Below, piece by piece: positions 25,601-35,761 of a stretch of DNA of 64,000 bases. Below the pieces are notes generated by a model. It made no database searches and was not told the origin of the DNA. It saw nothing but the letters and a program-made list of their open reading frames with translations. This stretch comes from Kitagawia praeruptora. Its lineage: Eukaryota > Streptophyta > Magnoliopsida > Apiales > Apiaceae. The DNA lies in NCBI GenBank assembly GCA_037693485.1, contig CM075354.1, positions 159,365,501 through 159,429,500 on the forward strand, in the 5' to 3' direction. Both the position numbers and the translations under genes were made by a program. The stretch's first letter is position 1; each line of letters begins with the position of its first letter.

Positions 25601-27278
25601 AGTGGTTGCAGGGAGTATGCCATCTGACAAACCTCCAACCTCTATATCTGAGAGTGCCAAGCCTGTAGAAGTTAAAGTTGTTACTGAGGCCAAGCTACAA
25701 GAAGTTGCTAACTCCAATGTTTATCATGACAAAGCCTTCTTGGAGTTTCTGAAAGCCATAAGGGAACAGGTTGGTGACACTCAGTTTTATCTGAGGGAGG
25801 TGAAGAAGCAGATTGACTACATCACTGTCATCCCCAAGAAAGTCAACAATCTATGGGTCAAGGAGATAGTGATGGTTTCCAAACTAAAGATATGGCATCT
25901 AACATACCAGATTCTACAAGACTTAAAGCACTCAGAGATAGATGCCATACTTGAGCTCATTGAGAAGAGGAATGAGAACAGCAAAAGTCTGTTTGATGAT
26001 TTGAGGAATGGCCAACCTACAAGGCTACCAGAAGTGATCAAGAAGCCATGGACAATCATTTATCAGTTTGGTACCAGAATTGAAGATATCAAGCAATTGG
26101 TCATTCCCCATGATCTCACCACTAGAAATCACAGACTGATCATTGCTATCATTGATCAATTACAGAAGAAGGTTGGAGCCAGAAATGCTGAAGAAACTGA
26201 GGCACTGCACATCCTCAGAACCTATATTGCAACTGGTGAAATTCCAGAGATGGCTCAACCTAGGAGAAATAAGGATGATGATTCTGAAGACAAAGGTGAT
26301 GGGAGAAGAAGACATCACAGGAGAGATAAGGGTGATGAAGACAAGAAGAAAAAGGGAGACAAGGATAAAAAGGATGATGATGACCAAGGAAAAACATATG
26401 AGAGAAAGAGTGGAAGACAGCAAGCCTTAGGCACTGCTAGCAGTAACCTCACCACAATACAAGACTCTAAGTCTAGGGTGAATACTGTTAGTAGTGACCT
26501 AGCAAAATCTACATCTGTGGCTTCTGCAACTGTCTTACCACCTCAAGAAGAAAAGAAGATTCAAGTCAAGAAACCATGTGTATGTTTCAGAAAGCAATCT
26601 GCTAATGGAATACTACTATGGTCTACCAACAAAGGTCAAAGATTTCTGCCAAGCAATCATGTCAAGAGGATGAAATTTAAACATGCTGCAAGGAGAGTGA
26701 AGCTATCCAAATCTAGAGCCCTAACAATCATTCCAGGATTGAAACTCCAGCCACTTGATGAAGACTTTGATGAAGAGCAACTGCAATTTCTAAGAGCTCA
26801 AAAGATATGCTATGCTGCAATTGTGGATGACCACCTTGAAATCAAGTACACTGATGGGAAAGAAATGAAATTCAAACAAGGGGGTTGTCAACATTGGGGT
26901 AAATTGTATGAGATAGAAAGAATCATTGCATTGCTGGATTCTAAAGACAAGGTGGAGAAGGTATGGAAGCTGGAATTGATTGACTTTGTGAAAATGAAGA
27001 AAGATTATGCTGAGAAGATAAGGAAGGGCTGCTATGAGAAATGGTTAGAAAGGGAGAAAGAAATTGATAGACTGGAGATTGAAGCAGAAAAGCTAAGGGC
27101 AAAGGGATTGTGTAGAGTTCAGATTGATCCCTATGTGGTGAAGTATAGGAGAAGAAATGGAGACAATGTCAATATAAGAATGGACCTACTCAGTCACTAT
27201 CCGGCCAACATTCTGAAGCCAGTGCTTGAAGATTTCAAAAACTCTATTATGATTGAAGAATTGGATGCTATGACATAA
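22647..27278 (+). CDS. Sirevirus envelope-like protein, 1543 codons
   Basis: Uninterrupted ORF, start context AAATGGC. Residues about 1-270 form a globular region (FKCFVKWMAESYIKDALS, ILEQFWSTA, IDVGQIILQELYG) resembling the N-terminal domain common in envelope-like ORFs of plant Sireviruses. Residues about 280-620 are Ser/Thr/Pro-rich, with basic nuclear-signal-like runs KKKRK (near 320) and KKKKTK (near 357). A probable coiled coil lies near 835-875. A Lys/Asp-rich low-complexity tract lies near 1225-1250, and helical charged sequence fills the C-terminal part. I see no signal peptide or clear membrane segment, so a true envelope role is unproven. The stop at 27276-27278 is followed by 36 more in-frame codons to a TAG at 27387-27389, so the present stop may be premature. 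Much longer than the roughly 650 residues I recall for soybean SIRE1. Confidence 0.75.
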   Translation: MATIKFNTNFIALTSDVEAPNANFKCFVKWMAESYIKDALSANPTLYLDILEQFWSTAIVEVVALENAITSYVIYCKVQDKEITITTADMNQALGLQQESFDRMATNAELEEFFEFINYSDGINLGKLNRKNLRKEWSYVFATLLQVFTARKSSFDQISAPVQQIGYALAYGKKIDVGQIILQELYGRLGKNTTKRGTDIFFPRFIQSVLNYKNASLIELPRIDKNKIGYPKSMTKLIFGNLETRNDVDVRLNITPHMESLFRTYPHNMPTFDAKSKLAQPKQVEQNANPGPANQPSQPNTLPHTEPTASSSQKGDVSKKKRKEVMSAPLNILSVAALAVELGLGSEEPELPLHRTKKKKTKTTSSVTQMAEVVKSGAHSSLGVSSQQGAPIESSILPNAPSCIESAHGSDKADTTLSGEHITFETPSISQGELPKSTLKHTSLPESNSEISLEPATQATEMQGIDHQEFFSLDEPIISSDLVHDTLFTTQNPHLDGEGMHAEASPNDTITNTEVPLVFTRDSVPVSTAGVIHPTSVVTPVVESIHPVTEVASVTEESSLPSSSSDFMKKWLKPVQHDSASGSGSVPQQLTVEALQSLIVDQIPEFTKIAQNLLTADMPNPDYEAILLCHRDDVEVQKSKIIDDAERDGNIDAWLQGKYDITLDEALQYLREEYITSLGSNAKSLSPGEVYEAVNDSYKGILKAAHYLGKGVKTEVNKVCDKIATSVGEVKRAFDAKFPQLDSVFKDIKHCNSTCTQMDNGLALLKDTVTGLGHQFQNLSDQTTDANAMLRTMFKNLYGDRLVTDVPVHEMSKYEVKRLQDQSLSGFKANELFTKVHTLEQEVATLTKSNAHLTEKVALLNDQLDTQASTTADVLLHQQSMLAAMMKHMGLPLPDESSIPKDISTASVPDNKPKGEKKARNSNTKGEKGIIIKEGGQQRASKSLANVPGKGKAKVDESPSTLPVVTLPTVHITTPRGQKQSITTTVVAGSMPSDKPPTSISESAKPVEVKVVTEAKLQEVANSNVYHDKAFLEFLKAIREQVGDTQFYLREVKKQIDYITVIPKKVNNLWVKEIVMVSKLKIWHLTYQILQDLKHSEIDAILELIEKRNENSKSLFDDLRNGQPTRLPEVIKKPWTIIYQFGTRIEDIKQLVIPHDLTTRNHRLIIAIIDQLQKKVGARNAEETEALHILRTYIATGEIPEMAQPRRNKDDDSEDKGDGRRRHHRRDKGDEDKKKKGDKDKKDDDDQGKTYERKSGRQQALGTASSNLTTIQDSKSRVNTVSSDLAKSTSVASATVLPPQEEKKIQVKKPCVCFRKQSANGILLWSTNKGQRFLPSNHVKRMKFKHAARRVKLSKSRALTIIPGLKLQPLDEDFDEEQLQFLRAQKICYAAIVDDHLEIKYTDGKEMKFKQGGCQHWGKLYEIERIIALLDSKDKVEKVWKLELIDFVKMKKDYAEKIRKGCYEKWLEREKEIDRLEIEAEKLRAKGLCRVQIDPYVVKYRRRNGDNVNIRMDLLSHYPANILKPVLEDFKNSIMIEELDAMT

Positions 27279-27389
27279 ATCATGAGAGCAGTAGATGAGA
27301 TTGCAAGAAAGGAGAAAGAAAGGAAACAGAAAGCATATGATGATCTACAAGCCAAAGCAATGGAGATGCAATCAAAAGAAAATGGCTAG
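27279..27389 (+). pseudogene. In-frame continuation after the envelope-like stop
   Basis: After TAA at 27276-27278 the same frame stays open for 36 codons of charged helical sequence (start IMRAVDEIARKEKERKQ) to TAG at 27387. Composition matches the preceding C-terminal region, which suggests the ancestral protein ended here. Confidence 0.55.
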
Positions 27390-27536
27390 TACCTCATCAT
27401 ACTGTAAGAGTATTTATCTTGTAATTTCATTTATGTGTTCAATCAAAATACATACCTGTACTTTTAAAGTTTTATCTTTAATGTATGTTAGGCTTGTTAT
27501 CAGACATGAAATTGTGACTAAGGGTCTCACTCACAA

Positions 27537-27548
27537 TTTGGGGGAGAT
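27537..27548 (+). other. Polypurine tract of the Sirevirus
   Basis: The stretch TTTGGGGGAGAT ends directly before TGTTAG, the 3' LTR start. This is the usual copia plus-strand primer position. Related GGGGGAGA tracts occur inside the envelope-like ORF at about 25387 and 25420. Confidence 0.85.
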
Positions 27549-27834
27549 TGTTAGTTACAGAGGCATGCCTGTACACATCTAATAACAAGCCTAATTGTTT
27601 GTAATGCTTTGCATTACTTACATGACGTCTTAACTGAGGGAACCTCTAGTTGTAGAGTTTCTGCTTGTATTGTACTTGTAGTAGGCATCAAATCCTAGTT
27701 GTGTAATTGTACAAATAGAGTCTAGAATAATGCTTGAAAGAAGTTCCAAGGTTCATGCCTCAAGCAAGGAGTTAAAGACTGTCAAATAATCACAGTTGGG
27801 ATTTGAAGAAATGAAGAATTTGCCTAAGTACCAA

Positions 27835-28255
27835 TTCGAGAAGTATATTTGTCTATTCGAGAAGTCCAGCATTCGAGAAGTCAGAGATTCGATATCTCAA
27901 GACACTATTCGATATCTCTGAATACACTGTTCGATATCTCATTCGATATCTCAGGGATTCGATATGTCTACTACTCTATTCGAGAACTCAAGAAGTCAAC
28001 AAGTCAAGATGGTATTCGAGTTCTCAAAGAGTCAACAAGTCAAAGTTCCATTCGATATCTCAAGGACTCAGAAAGCTATTCGACAACTCGAGGATTCGAT
28101 AAGTCAAATGCTCTATTCGACAACTCAAGGAATCCTGATGGAAAAGAGCTATTCGAGAAGTGATTCGATATGTCATTATAACAGTATTCGAGAACTCAGA
28201 GTTATCGATCAAGTCAATTCTAGTTCTCGAATCACTTACTTAGTCACTTCTCGAA
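27835..28255 (+). repeat. TTCGAGAA / TTCGATATCTC motif cluster in the Sirevirus LTR
   Basis: TTCGAGAA at 27835, 27856, 27872, 27979, 28152 and 28187, and the reverse orientation TTCTCGAA at 28224 and 28248. At least five ATTCGATATCTC words and several ATTCGACAACTC or TTCGATATGTC variants alternate with them. All share the core TTCGANA. Two short ORFs here (27849-28163 and 27964-28383) are by-products of the repeat. Confidence 0.85.
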
Positions 28256-28520
28256 TACATTCTTGGAGACAAAATACTGAAGAAATTGTACAAGTCAGAA
28301 ACCTGCAACAAGCCAAAGCACTTTATGGACCACAATCTGTAACGTGCTCTGGAAAGCCTACAAGGAAGTTTGGAGAGATATAGAAGAGACAAGGAGCTAA
28401 AGAAGTGGATCTAAACAGGCTTTGCAAAGTCAAATCTGTAACCGTTTGGACTCTTACTCAAATAGGATAGACAGACTAGAAAGTAATTTGTTTAGCTACC
28501 TTATTTGTAGTAAGTAGGTT

Positions 28521-28543
28521 GTATCCATACTCTATAAGGATAC
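28521..28543 (+). promoter_or_regulatory. Putative Sirevirus LTR TATA box within a hairpin
   Basis: GTATCC and GGATAC flank ACTCTATAAGG, giving a 6-base inverted repeat around a TATA-like core (28533-28539). It lies about 300 bases before the LTR end, a plausible U3/R junction. Confidence 0.45.
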
Positions 28544-28842
28544 AGCCTCACTTCCTTAGCAACTAACTTTTGGAGAGTCAAGTTTTTCATATTCATTGTA
28601 AGCAATATCTCTCTGAGAAAAACGAAGCTGAGAATACTACTATTTGTATTCACAGATTGTAGCAACCTTTATCTAATAATACATTAGATTAAAGTGATAT
28701 TTTGTCTTGTGTTATTTATTTATCCGCACTTTCACTTCTACACACACAGGCACTTATCTGCTACATAGACTCAATCAAGAAAAGTTCAAGAATCCATTCA
28801 CCCCCCCCTTCTGTATTCTTTTACCGTATTCAATACTCAACA

Positions 28843-29108
28843 TGTTTTTTAGTTAGATAAAATATAAAAGATATTATATTTTACCTGAAAAAAGAAAACT
28901 GCTTAGTTATTAAAAAGAAAAGAAAAGGTAACATGTTTAACCTGAAAAAGGAAATTGATTAGTAAAGCAAAAATTTTAGTTAGATAAAATATAAAAATAT
29001 TTTATCTATAATTAAGTAAGGGTAAATTAGTAAAATCAATAGGTACCAACAAACCAAACTTTTAATGTTTCGGTTTTAATATAATAGTATAGATAGATAA
29101 ATTTTTAA
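28843..29108. other. AT-rich flank, no gene seen
   Basis: About 260 bases of AT-rich sequence with an imperfect direct repeat of TTTTAGTTAGATAAAATATA (near 28850 and 28977). No ORF or terminal motif was identified. The last nine bases (29100-29108) are the target duplication of the next element. Confidence 0.5.
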
Positions 29109-29476
29109 GAGTAATTAGCATTTTGCACCCCTTATCTTTGGGCACTTTTTCAATTTGGTCTCAAACTATGTTTTTTGGCAGATTGCATCTCTACGGTTTC
29201 AAAATCGCTTCAATTTGCACCCTTTTGATCAAATTTTGTCCACTTTGACCGCTACTATTAGGCTAATCAAGGGTAAATTGACTGTTTCTTGAATAAATCT
29301 TTGTATTTTTACCCTCGCTCATCCTAATAGTAGCGGTCAAAGTGGACGAAATTTGGTCAAAAGGGTGCAAACTGAAGCGAGTTTGAAACCATAGAGGTGC
29401 AATCTGCCGAGAAACATAGTTTGAGACCAAATTGAAAAAGCGCCCAAAGATAAGGGGTGCAAAGTGATGATTACTC
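29109..29476. mobile_element. Mutator-type foldback MITE
   Basis: 368 bases with terminal inverted repeats of about 165 bases (arms 29109-29276 and 29309-29476) starting GAGTAATTAGCATTTTGCAC. Both sides carry the exact 9-base duplication AATTTTTAA (29100-29108, 29477-29485). Long inverted repeats with a 9-base TSD are typical of Mutator-like elements. No coding capacity. A related but longer element sits at 59580-60184. Confidence 0.88.
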
Positions 29477-29553
29477 AATTTTTAATTATGTAATTAATGA
29501 GAATCGAACTTATGACGTATGGTAGTATTATTTTATTATACCTCTTACCCTTA

Positions 29554-29556
<3 letters not shown>

Positions 29557-29595
<39 letters not shown>
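29557..29595. repeat. (TA)n microsatellite, left of foldback element
   Basis: Uninterrupted AT dinucleotides; a matching (TA)n tract follows the foldback element at about 29969-30008. Confidence 0.9.
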
Positions 29596-29597
<2 letters not shown>

Positions 29598-29965
29598 CTA
29601 GCGTTCAAATAGAAACCAACCTTAGAATAGAAACTAGAAACCTACACTAAATAAATTATATTTCATTTATTTTAATGGCCCCGCTAGGGGCACCTTCACA
29701 AAAAACTTATAAAATTCTTGGCTCTATCCAACAAAAATATAAAAAAAATAAAAAAAAATTAAAAAAAAAGTTACTGTTCACGTGCCACGTCATCATGTGA
29801 ACAGTAACTTTTTTTATAATTTTTTTATTTTTTTGTTGAATAGAGCCAATAATTTTAAACATTTTTTGTATTGGGGTACCCCTAATTTGGTCATTAGATT
29901 AGCTTGAAATATTTAATTTAGGTTTAGTTTCTAGTTTCTATTCTAAGTTAGTTTCTATTAGAACA

Positions 29966-29967
<2 letters not shown>
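29596..29967. mobile_element. Foldback MITE inside a (TA)n tract (micron-like)
   Basis: Ends GGCTAGCGTTCAAATAGAAAC and (complement) GTTCTAATAGAAACTAACTTA are imperfect inverted repeats of about 60 bases. The centre (29770-29808) is a second, perfect inverted repeat GTTACTGTTCAC...GTGAACAGTAAC around a CACGTG and an ACGTCA word. Both sides are (TA)n, so the target duplication cannot be told from the microsatellite. MITEs that insert into (TA)n are known as microns in rice; membership of that family is inference. Confidence 0.7.
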
Positions 29968-30009
<42 letters not shown>

Positions 30010-30451
30010 ATCTATCTATCTATTTATATATATAAAGGAAAACCCCCGGGAGCTCTAGAATCGCTCGAATCATATTTATCAATTTTTCTAGAGCTCCTCT
30101 ATTTTAAATAATTAAAATTAATACTTCCTTCTTTAGGTCCTATTTTTTAGAAAAGAAAATCGAAACCTTTTTTAAACTGGATAAGAAATTTTCATCACAA
30201 TTTTTTTTGAAATTATAAATCAAATCAAATTCTATAACCAATGGACTATATCTATAATCCTATATAAACCGATCTATGACCATTCTATCTTATTAGAATG
30301 GACGAATAAACTCATATTCTCCCGAACTCTACATTCTTCGAATTTTTTTCTTTAAGTTTATGAAGAAGGTCGCCACTCGCTATCCACAACATTCATGTTA
30401 GGGTAACTAATTTTTTTCATTATTTTTTTGTGGCTTTAATAGTAGGATTAT

Positions 30452-33400
30452 TGTAACACCCCCAGATCCAGGGTCAGGGATCTGGTCGTTACGGTCTCAA
30501 TATCCAACCACAAAACCAACATAATTTAAATTACAACCTTGTGACCCAAAACAACAACATAAAACACACCCGTTATAGTCCCAGAGATGAAATCAGAGTA
30601 ACCAACAATATTATTAATCACAAGTTTGAATTCTTACAACCCAAAGAATTACAATTGTACAATTACATACTCTTTGCCATCCATTAATAGATACCATAAT
30701 ATAAATACATTTGAGGCTCAATTGCTAACAACTAGCCTACCAGTAGTTGCATCCTCAACAAAGGTAGCCAAGACCTTAGCGGTAAACCTCTGACAGTTGA
30801 CACCTGCTTACGCGGTGTGCGCCTTGCGCGGCCATCTGATCTAGCTGTTGTTGTGATATAAAATAAATAAAGCAAGGGTGAGCAGTAGCCCACCAGAAAT
30901 ATAATTGAACAGTGATAATATATAACAGTCCAATATATTTTTTGAAACCATATGCCATGCATTAACGATGTAGTACCAATATAAGGTATGAGATGAAGTT
31001 ACAAGGTAACTCAAAAATATATTGGTTTTGAATAAATATCTGCTATGTAAAAGATAAGCAAGATATTCTCAATTATCATAAAAGAGGAACTTGCAGGAAA
31101 AAATATTGCAATTCCGGTTTCAACACTTTTTCACCTTGCCAACACCAACAGTGTTGCAGAAATTTCTCACTTTTAGAAGATGAACTAATACGGGAGCATT
31201 GCCGCGCCAGATGCCCTGACGTTTACGATGATCAGTCGTATGTCATGCATCTCATCAGTCGTTCTCTACATGTAGAAGGTAGCTCCGACGGAATTACTTA
31301 TCTACCGCCCTCTGGAACTCCTCAGCCAACGGTGGGGCTATTGCTGGACCGGCGCCACTCGGCCACTTACGCGTCTCCTAGTTCGAATATCATCCATGAC
31401 TCTGAAACGTAAAGTTCGTTCCCCTTTTCCCCAAGTGTAACACTTGTTGATAGGACTCCACAAAGTAGTCGTACCTAATTGGAAAGGAAAATTCACCAAT
31501 ATTTCCCAAGCTGATGCTTGTTAATGGATATAAACTTGTTACATCAATCATACCCCTCGAGCGTTGAGGAGGTAACCAAAAGACTCATATCGATGCTTGA
31601 AAGAATCAAGATGTGAGTGACAAGATAGTTTTAGCAAGTATAGGACCGGGCAGTCCAATAAATAACATCGCTCAAGTGAGGTCCCCTTATATACGTTTGG
31701 AAGTTGAGCGAGTATTTAAATCTTCTTTAAGATAGATTTAAATGAAATTAAAGTTTAGGAACCTCCCCTTGATTTAAATAGTCATAAGATATTCCGAAAT
31801 ATTTTACACCATATCTGAAGGTAAAAGATAATCTTTGTATGATATAAATCATTATAAAGAGATTTTAAAAGAATTTACATAAATATTCCAAGAATATTTA
31901 TTAAATCAATAATAATTAAGGACTATTTTTAAATCATAATATTACTCGTAAGTAATCCTCGAATGAATATATAAAATTATTTATTAATAAATCTCTTTTT
32001 AAATGAATATTCAGAATAATATTCATTAAATAAATAATACTTCCAATGAATATTCAAGATGATATTCGATAAATAGATAAACTCAAATAAATATTTAAAA
32101 TAATGATTATTAAGTAAATCAAACCTTAAATGAATATTTGAAAATAATATTCATTAAATAAATAGTATTCTAAATGAATATCCAATTAATATTCATTTAG
32201 TAATCAAAACTTTAAAGAAATATTCAAAACAATATTCCATAAGTAATTAGAACTTCAACTGAATATTTTAAAATAATATTCATTAAGTAAATAAAACCTT
32301 AAATGAATATCCAAATAATATTCATCTAATAAATGCTATTCTAAATGAATATCCAATTAATATTCATTTAGTAATCAATACTCTCAAGGAATATTTGAAA
32401 TAATGTTCCTTAAGTAATTAGAATTTCAAAGAAATATCTTAAAGTAATATTCATTGAATAGATAAAACCTTAAATGAATATTCGATAGTAATTTTCATTT
32501 AATAAACAATATTCTAAATGAATCTTGAAATAATATTCATGAAATAATCAAACTCTAAATGAATATTCGAAATAATATTCATTTAATATTTCTCGACTGA
32601 GATAATACTCAAATAACATTTCTCGAAAGATTTCCAAGTAAATAATACTTTATGGAAATATAATTAATGTTTAATAATAACATTCCTCAAAAGGAATACT
32701 AATCTGTCGTTGGAATCCCTCCGGGTTTCCAAGACTACATCTATATCTCAAAATACCGACTCCCGGTCTACATTTAAAGAATGAATATCACATGCCCTTC
32801 ACTAAGGGTCTTAACCAAAAATCCGGCTTATACTGATATATCGTATCTAGTCTATAAGCCAATATCAATTCAGGGAACAAGTATTGCGATATAACTTGAA
32901 AGTAGACATGCATGCTATGGCATATGTATACAACAATCATCATATATATATTATCACAACAACAGTTCCAAGTATTGGAAACTTGCCTGAGAATCGAGTG
33001 CGGGTAGGGGTAATGTGTCCCGGGTCAGCTCGACAATCTATAAACAATCAGAATATTTAAGATTAATCACTTAACGCTTATTAAAAGGCTAAGTATAAAC
33101 TCCACTTAAATCGAGACATATTTTCGAGTTATCTCGTTACGTCTCTTTTAGTGTAACTCTTTTTACCACCGATACGATCCGACCTTCGTTCGTTATCAAG
33201 ACATGTCATCATGCTTATACTTGGTATATACTTAAGTCGTATAAGTTCTAAGGTTGGTCGTTTACGAATCAAGATTATACCTCGAGTGTTATCGCCCGTT
33301 TTCTAAGTTATAACCAAAGTCATACCTTTAAGGGGTTCGTTCGCGTTTAACCTCGATTCAAACATTTTTATAAAATCGGAAAACGATTCATTCGACATGT

Positions 33401-35216
33401 GGTTTTCTCCCACGCCTTCCTTTTTACCTCTAATATTTAATTAATAAGATTCGCCACTGATTAAACGACATTTAAGGGAATCAATTTCAATTACGAACTT
33501 TCGATTACGGTTCCGAACCACTTTTACGAATTTAATCATAACTCCTAAACCGTAAGTCCATTTCATGCGATCTTTATATCAAAACGAAGCTTGTAACATG
33601 ATCTAGCTAATCATGGCATAAGTCGAAGCTATGCAGTGAGTTTTATCTACTGTCAAACTCGTGTTCTTAAGGTTAATGAAATTTCGGCATTACGACGGCT
33701 ATAAATCGGATATTTACCAAATTCCAAAACTCCCAATAATCATGATATCTACTCCAAACACCATATACATGATTTATAACCATGAACTGAGGCCAAGCAA
33801 TGCCTTTCCGTTCATCTAAGCTATTTTTAACATTTACTAAAACCAAATCATAATCATGCTTATAATCACTAATAACATAACTAAGCTTAAATCACCAAGA
33901 ACATGCATAATCTCAAAGTAAGATCTAGGGTTTTCAAGTGTGTTATACCTTCCTTGGGGTGTGTATGCACTTAGTAAGCCTTGTATAGTCCTTGTATAGC
34001 CTCCATGAAGCTTGGATCATCAACCAAAATCAAGATCCAAAAGTTATGTTCTTGAGGTTACTATTCACCCTTAACTTTGATGATTTTATTGAAAATGGAA
34101 ACAATGGATTTTGAGGCTAAGATTTCTAGGGTATCATTTTTATGAAATATAGGATCTAGGATAAAAGTTTGGTGATCAAACAATGGTGGGAAGGTTGAGT
34201 TTGATTCTTGAATTTAGGCTAAAAGCCGAATGGAGCAAGAATGGGGAGAGATGGAGTTTTTGCTTGCTTTCTTTGAATAATAATGCATAAAGTGGATGAG
34301 TTTTAGATAATATCTCATCTTGTATTGCTTTAATAAAGTGATGATGCATGGAGTGATGCATTTTGCAAGCCATGTGTTGATGTTTAAGTGGTTTCCATGC
34401 TAATCAAGTGGTTTGTTTCTAAGTGTTTGGTTTCATCTCTAACCATGCTAGTCATTCTTGCAACTATGTAGTTACTAGATATTTTCTAGTGGCTTGCACA
34501 AGACTCTTGCTCCCTCTGCTTGTTTCTTTGTCCGTTTATTGCTTAATTCGTTGATCGTTCGAGGGAATAACTCATTCGTTTCTAGTTAGGGTTTTACCGA
34601 AAACCTTCTTAATAATTCTAATACTATTCTTCATCTTTCTTAATACTTCTCGAATTTAAATTCCTTAATTCCCTTTTATAAATCCTTAAGTCTTGCAGTG
34701 TCCAGGGAAATCCCGGAGAAAATAAAAGTGCTCTTTTTCTGAATCCGACAGCTTTTACATACACTTATTTTCCTCCTGGATCACTAATACGAACTCAGAA
34801 ATCCGTTCCGAATACCGGGTATAACATTATTATAATAATATTCCAAATTCCACCAAAATCACTATTCATCACTTATTTTTATTTAATTCCTATAATTAGG
34901 AAAATGAACCTGGTTCACCTTCGAGTGTTCCTTAACCTTTTTACGGAACCGTTGGGCTTATAATAGATATTGATTTGGATGACATGAGGGTATCTATTTC
35001 TTTCTAGGGAATCTTATCTTAACTTTCTAGGAGATAGATTATTCTAATCTAAGTTATCACCCAATAGCATCCTTCAGGCCATATAACCTTGGAATATATA
35101 TCCTTTCATTATTCATTCTTTAAAGCCAGTATTGCATCGTAGTTGTAACCACTGTTCACTCTTACATCAATACATAATAAAAGTTTTAATTCTACCCAAA
35201 AATCTGGGTTCTTACA
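30452..35216 (-). mobile_element. Solo LTR of the giant-LTR chromovirus family (copy 4)
   Basis: A single 4765-base LTR with TGTAACACC...GGTTCTTACA ends and the exact 5-base TSD ATTAT (30447-30451, 35217-35221). It interrupts Helitron 1. Its outer thirds resemble copy 2 (7096-11982) while the U3-side segment near 34010-34500 resembles copies 1 and 3, so it looks mosaic. Its palindromic array (31995-32590) has a different unit order. The small sense ORF is kept in part (30732-30962). Confidence 0.92.
31995..32590. repeat. Palindromic AATGAATAT array, LTR copy 4
   Basis: Same kind of hairpin units as the other LTR copies, but with rearranged order and more point changes, showing that the array evolves faster than the surrounding LTR. 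Confidence 0.75.
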
Positions 35217-35493
35217 ATTATTTTTTTTGGGTTGCAAAAGTTGTTTGCTTGTGACGGGGGGGTTTTTTTTGGTTAATAGGGAGGTTGAAAATTTAGCTTA
35301 AGTTGAAGCAAAATTGGCCCATCTTTCTTCTTTTTCAAACCAATTTTTTATTACATTACCTTGGTTGAACAAGTGCATTCCCTAACATTGTCTTGCTTGA
35401 TTTGCGATGTTAATTTTAATTAATTTTTTTTGAAGATGCTAATTTTAAATCGAAACCTTTTAAAACTAGATAAGAGATTTTATAACTGAATAA

Positions 35494-35761
35494 CATGGTT
35501 CTAAAAATCCCCGATTTAGCCGATTAATCCCCGATTAATCCTCTGTAAGGTAACCCATCGATTCGATTTTTGAAATCCGATTAATCCTATGAATTTATTT
35601 AAAATGATATGTTTAATTGTAAATTAGACTAATATATTAAATATTATTATAATATCCGATTTATACTCCGATTAATCCTTCCGATTAATCCCCGATTACC
35701 CGATTAATCTTAAATCGGTACCTCAATCGATTTATACCGATTACCGATTTTTACAACCATG
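35494..35761. mobile_element. hAT-type MITE with CCGATTAATCC motifs
   Basis: 268 bases with inverted ends CATGGTTCTAAAAATC and CATGGTTGTAAAAATC (right end read on the minus strand) and the exact 8-base TSD CTGAATAA (35486-35493, 35762-35769). The interior repeats CCGATTAATC at least six times, as subterminal motifs often do in hAT elements. No ORF. It lies in Helitron 1. Confidence 0.85.

Larger units (their letters stand above)
19072..28842 (+). mobile_element. Ty1/copia Sirevirus-type retrotransposon (5' part outside window)
   Basis: Order: integrase-reverse transcriptase-RNase H (19072-21802), spacer with palindromic motifs, long extra ORF (22647-27278), polypurine tract, 3' LTR (27549-28842). 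Integrase before reverse transcriptase is the Ty1/copia order, and an additional envelope-like ORF after pol is the hallmark of Sireviruses. The 5' LTR, gag and protease must lie left of the inserted chromovirus and outside the window. A frameshift and an in-frame stop in pol, plus a stop near the end of the extra ORF, show an inactive copy. Confidence 0.88.
27549..28842 (+). repeat. 3' LTR of the Sirevirus
   Basis: Starts TGTTAGTTACAGAGG after the polypurine tract and ends TACTCAACA at 28842; 1294 bases with TG...CA ends. It contains the TTCGAGAA cluster (27835-28255), a TATAAGG inside an inverted repeat (28521-28543) and a C8 run near the end (28801-28808). The 3' boundary rests on the terminal motif alone because the 5' LTR and left flank are outside the window; the right flank starts TGTTT. 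Confidence 0.82.

Noticed and set aside
27849..28383. Two overlapping ORFs of 104 and 139 codons
   Set aside because: They are frames of the TTCGAGAA and TTCGATATCTC cluster in the LTR and encode only repeat-derived Ser/Arg-rich peptides.
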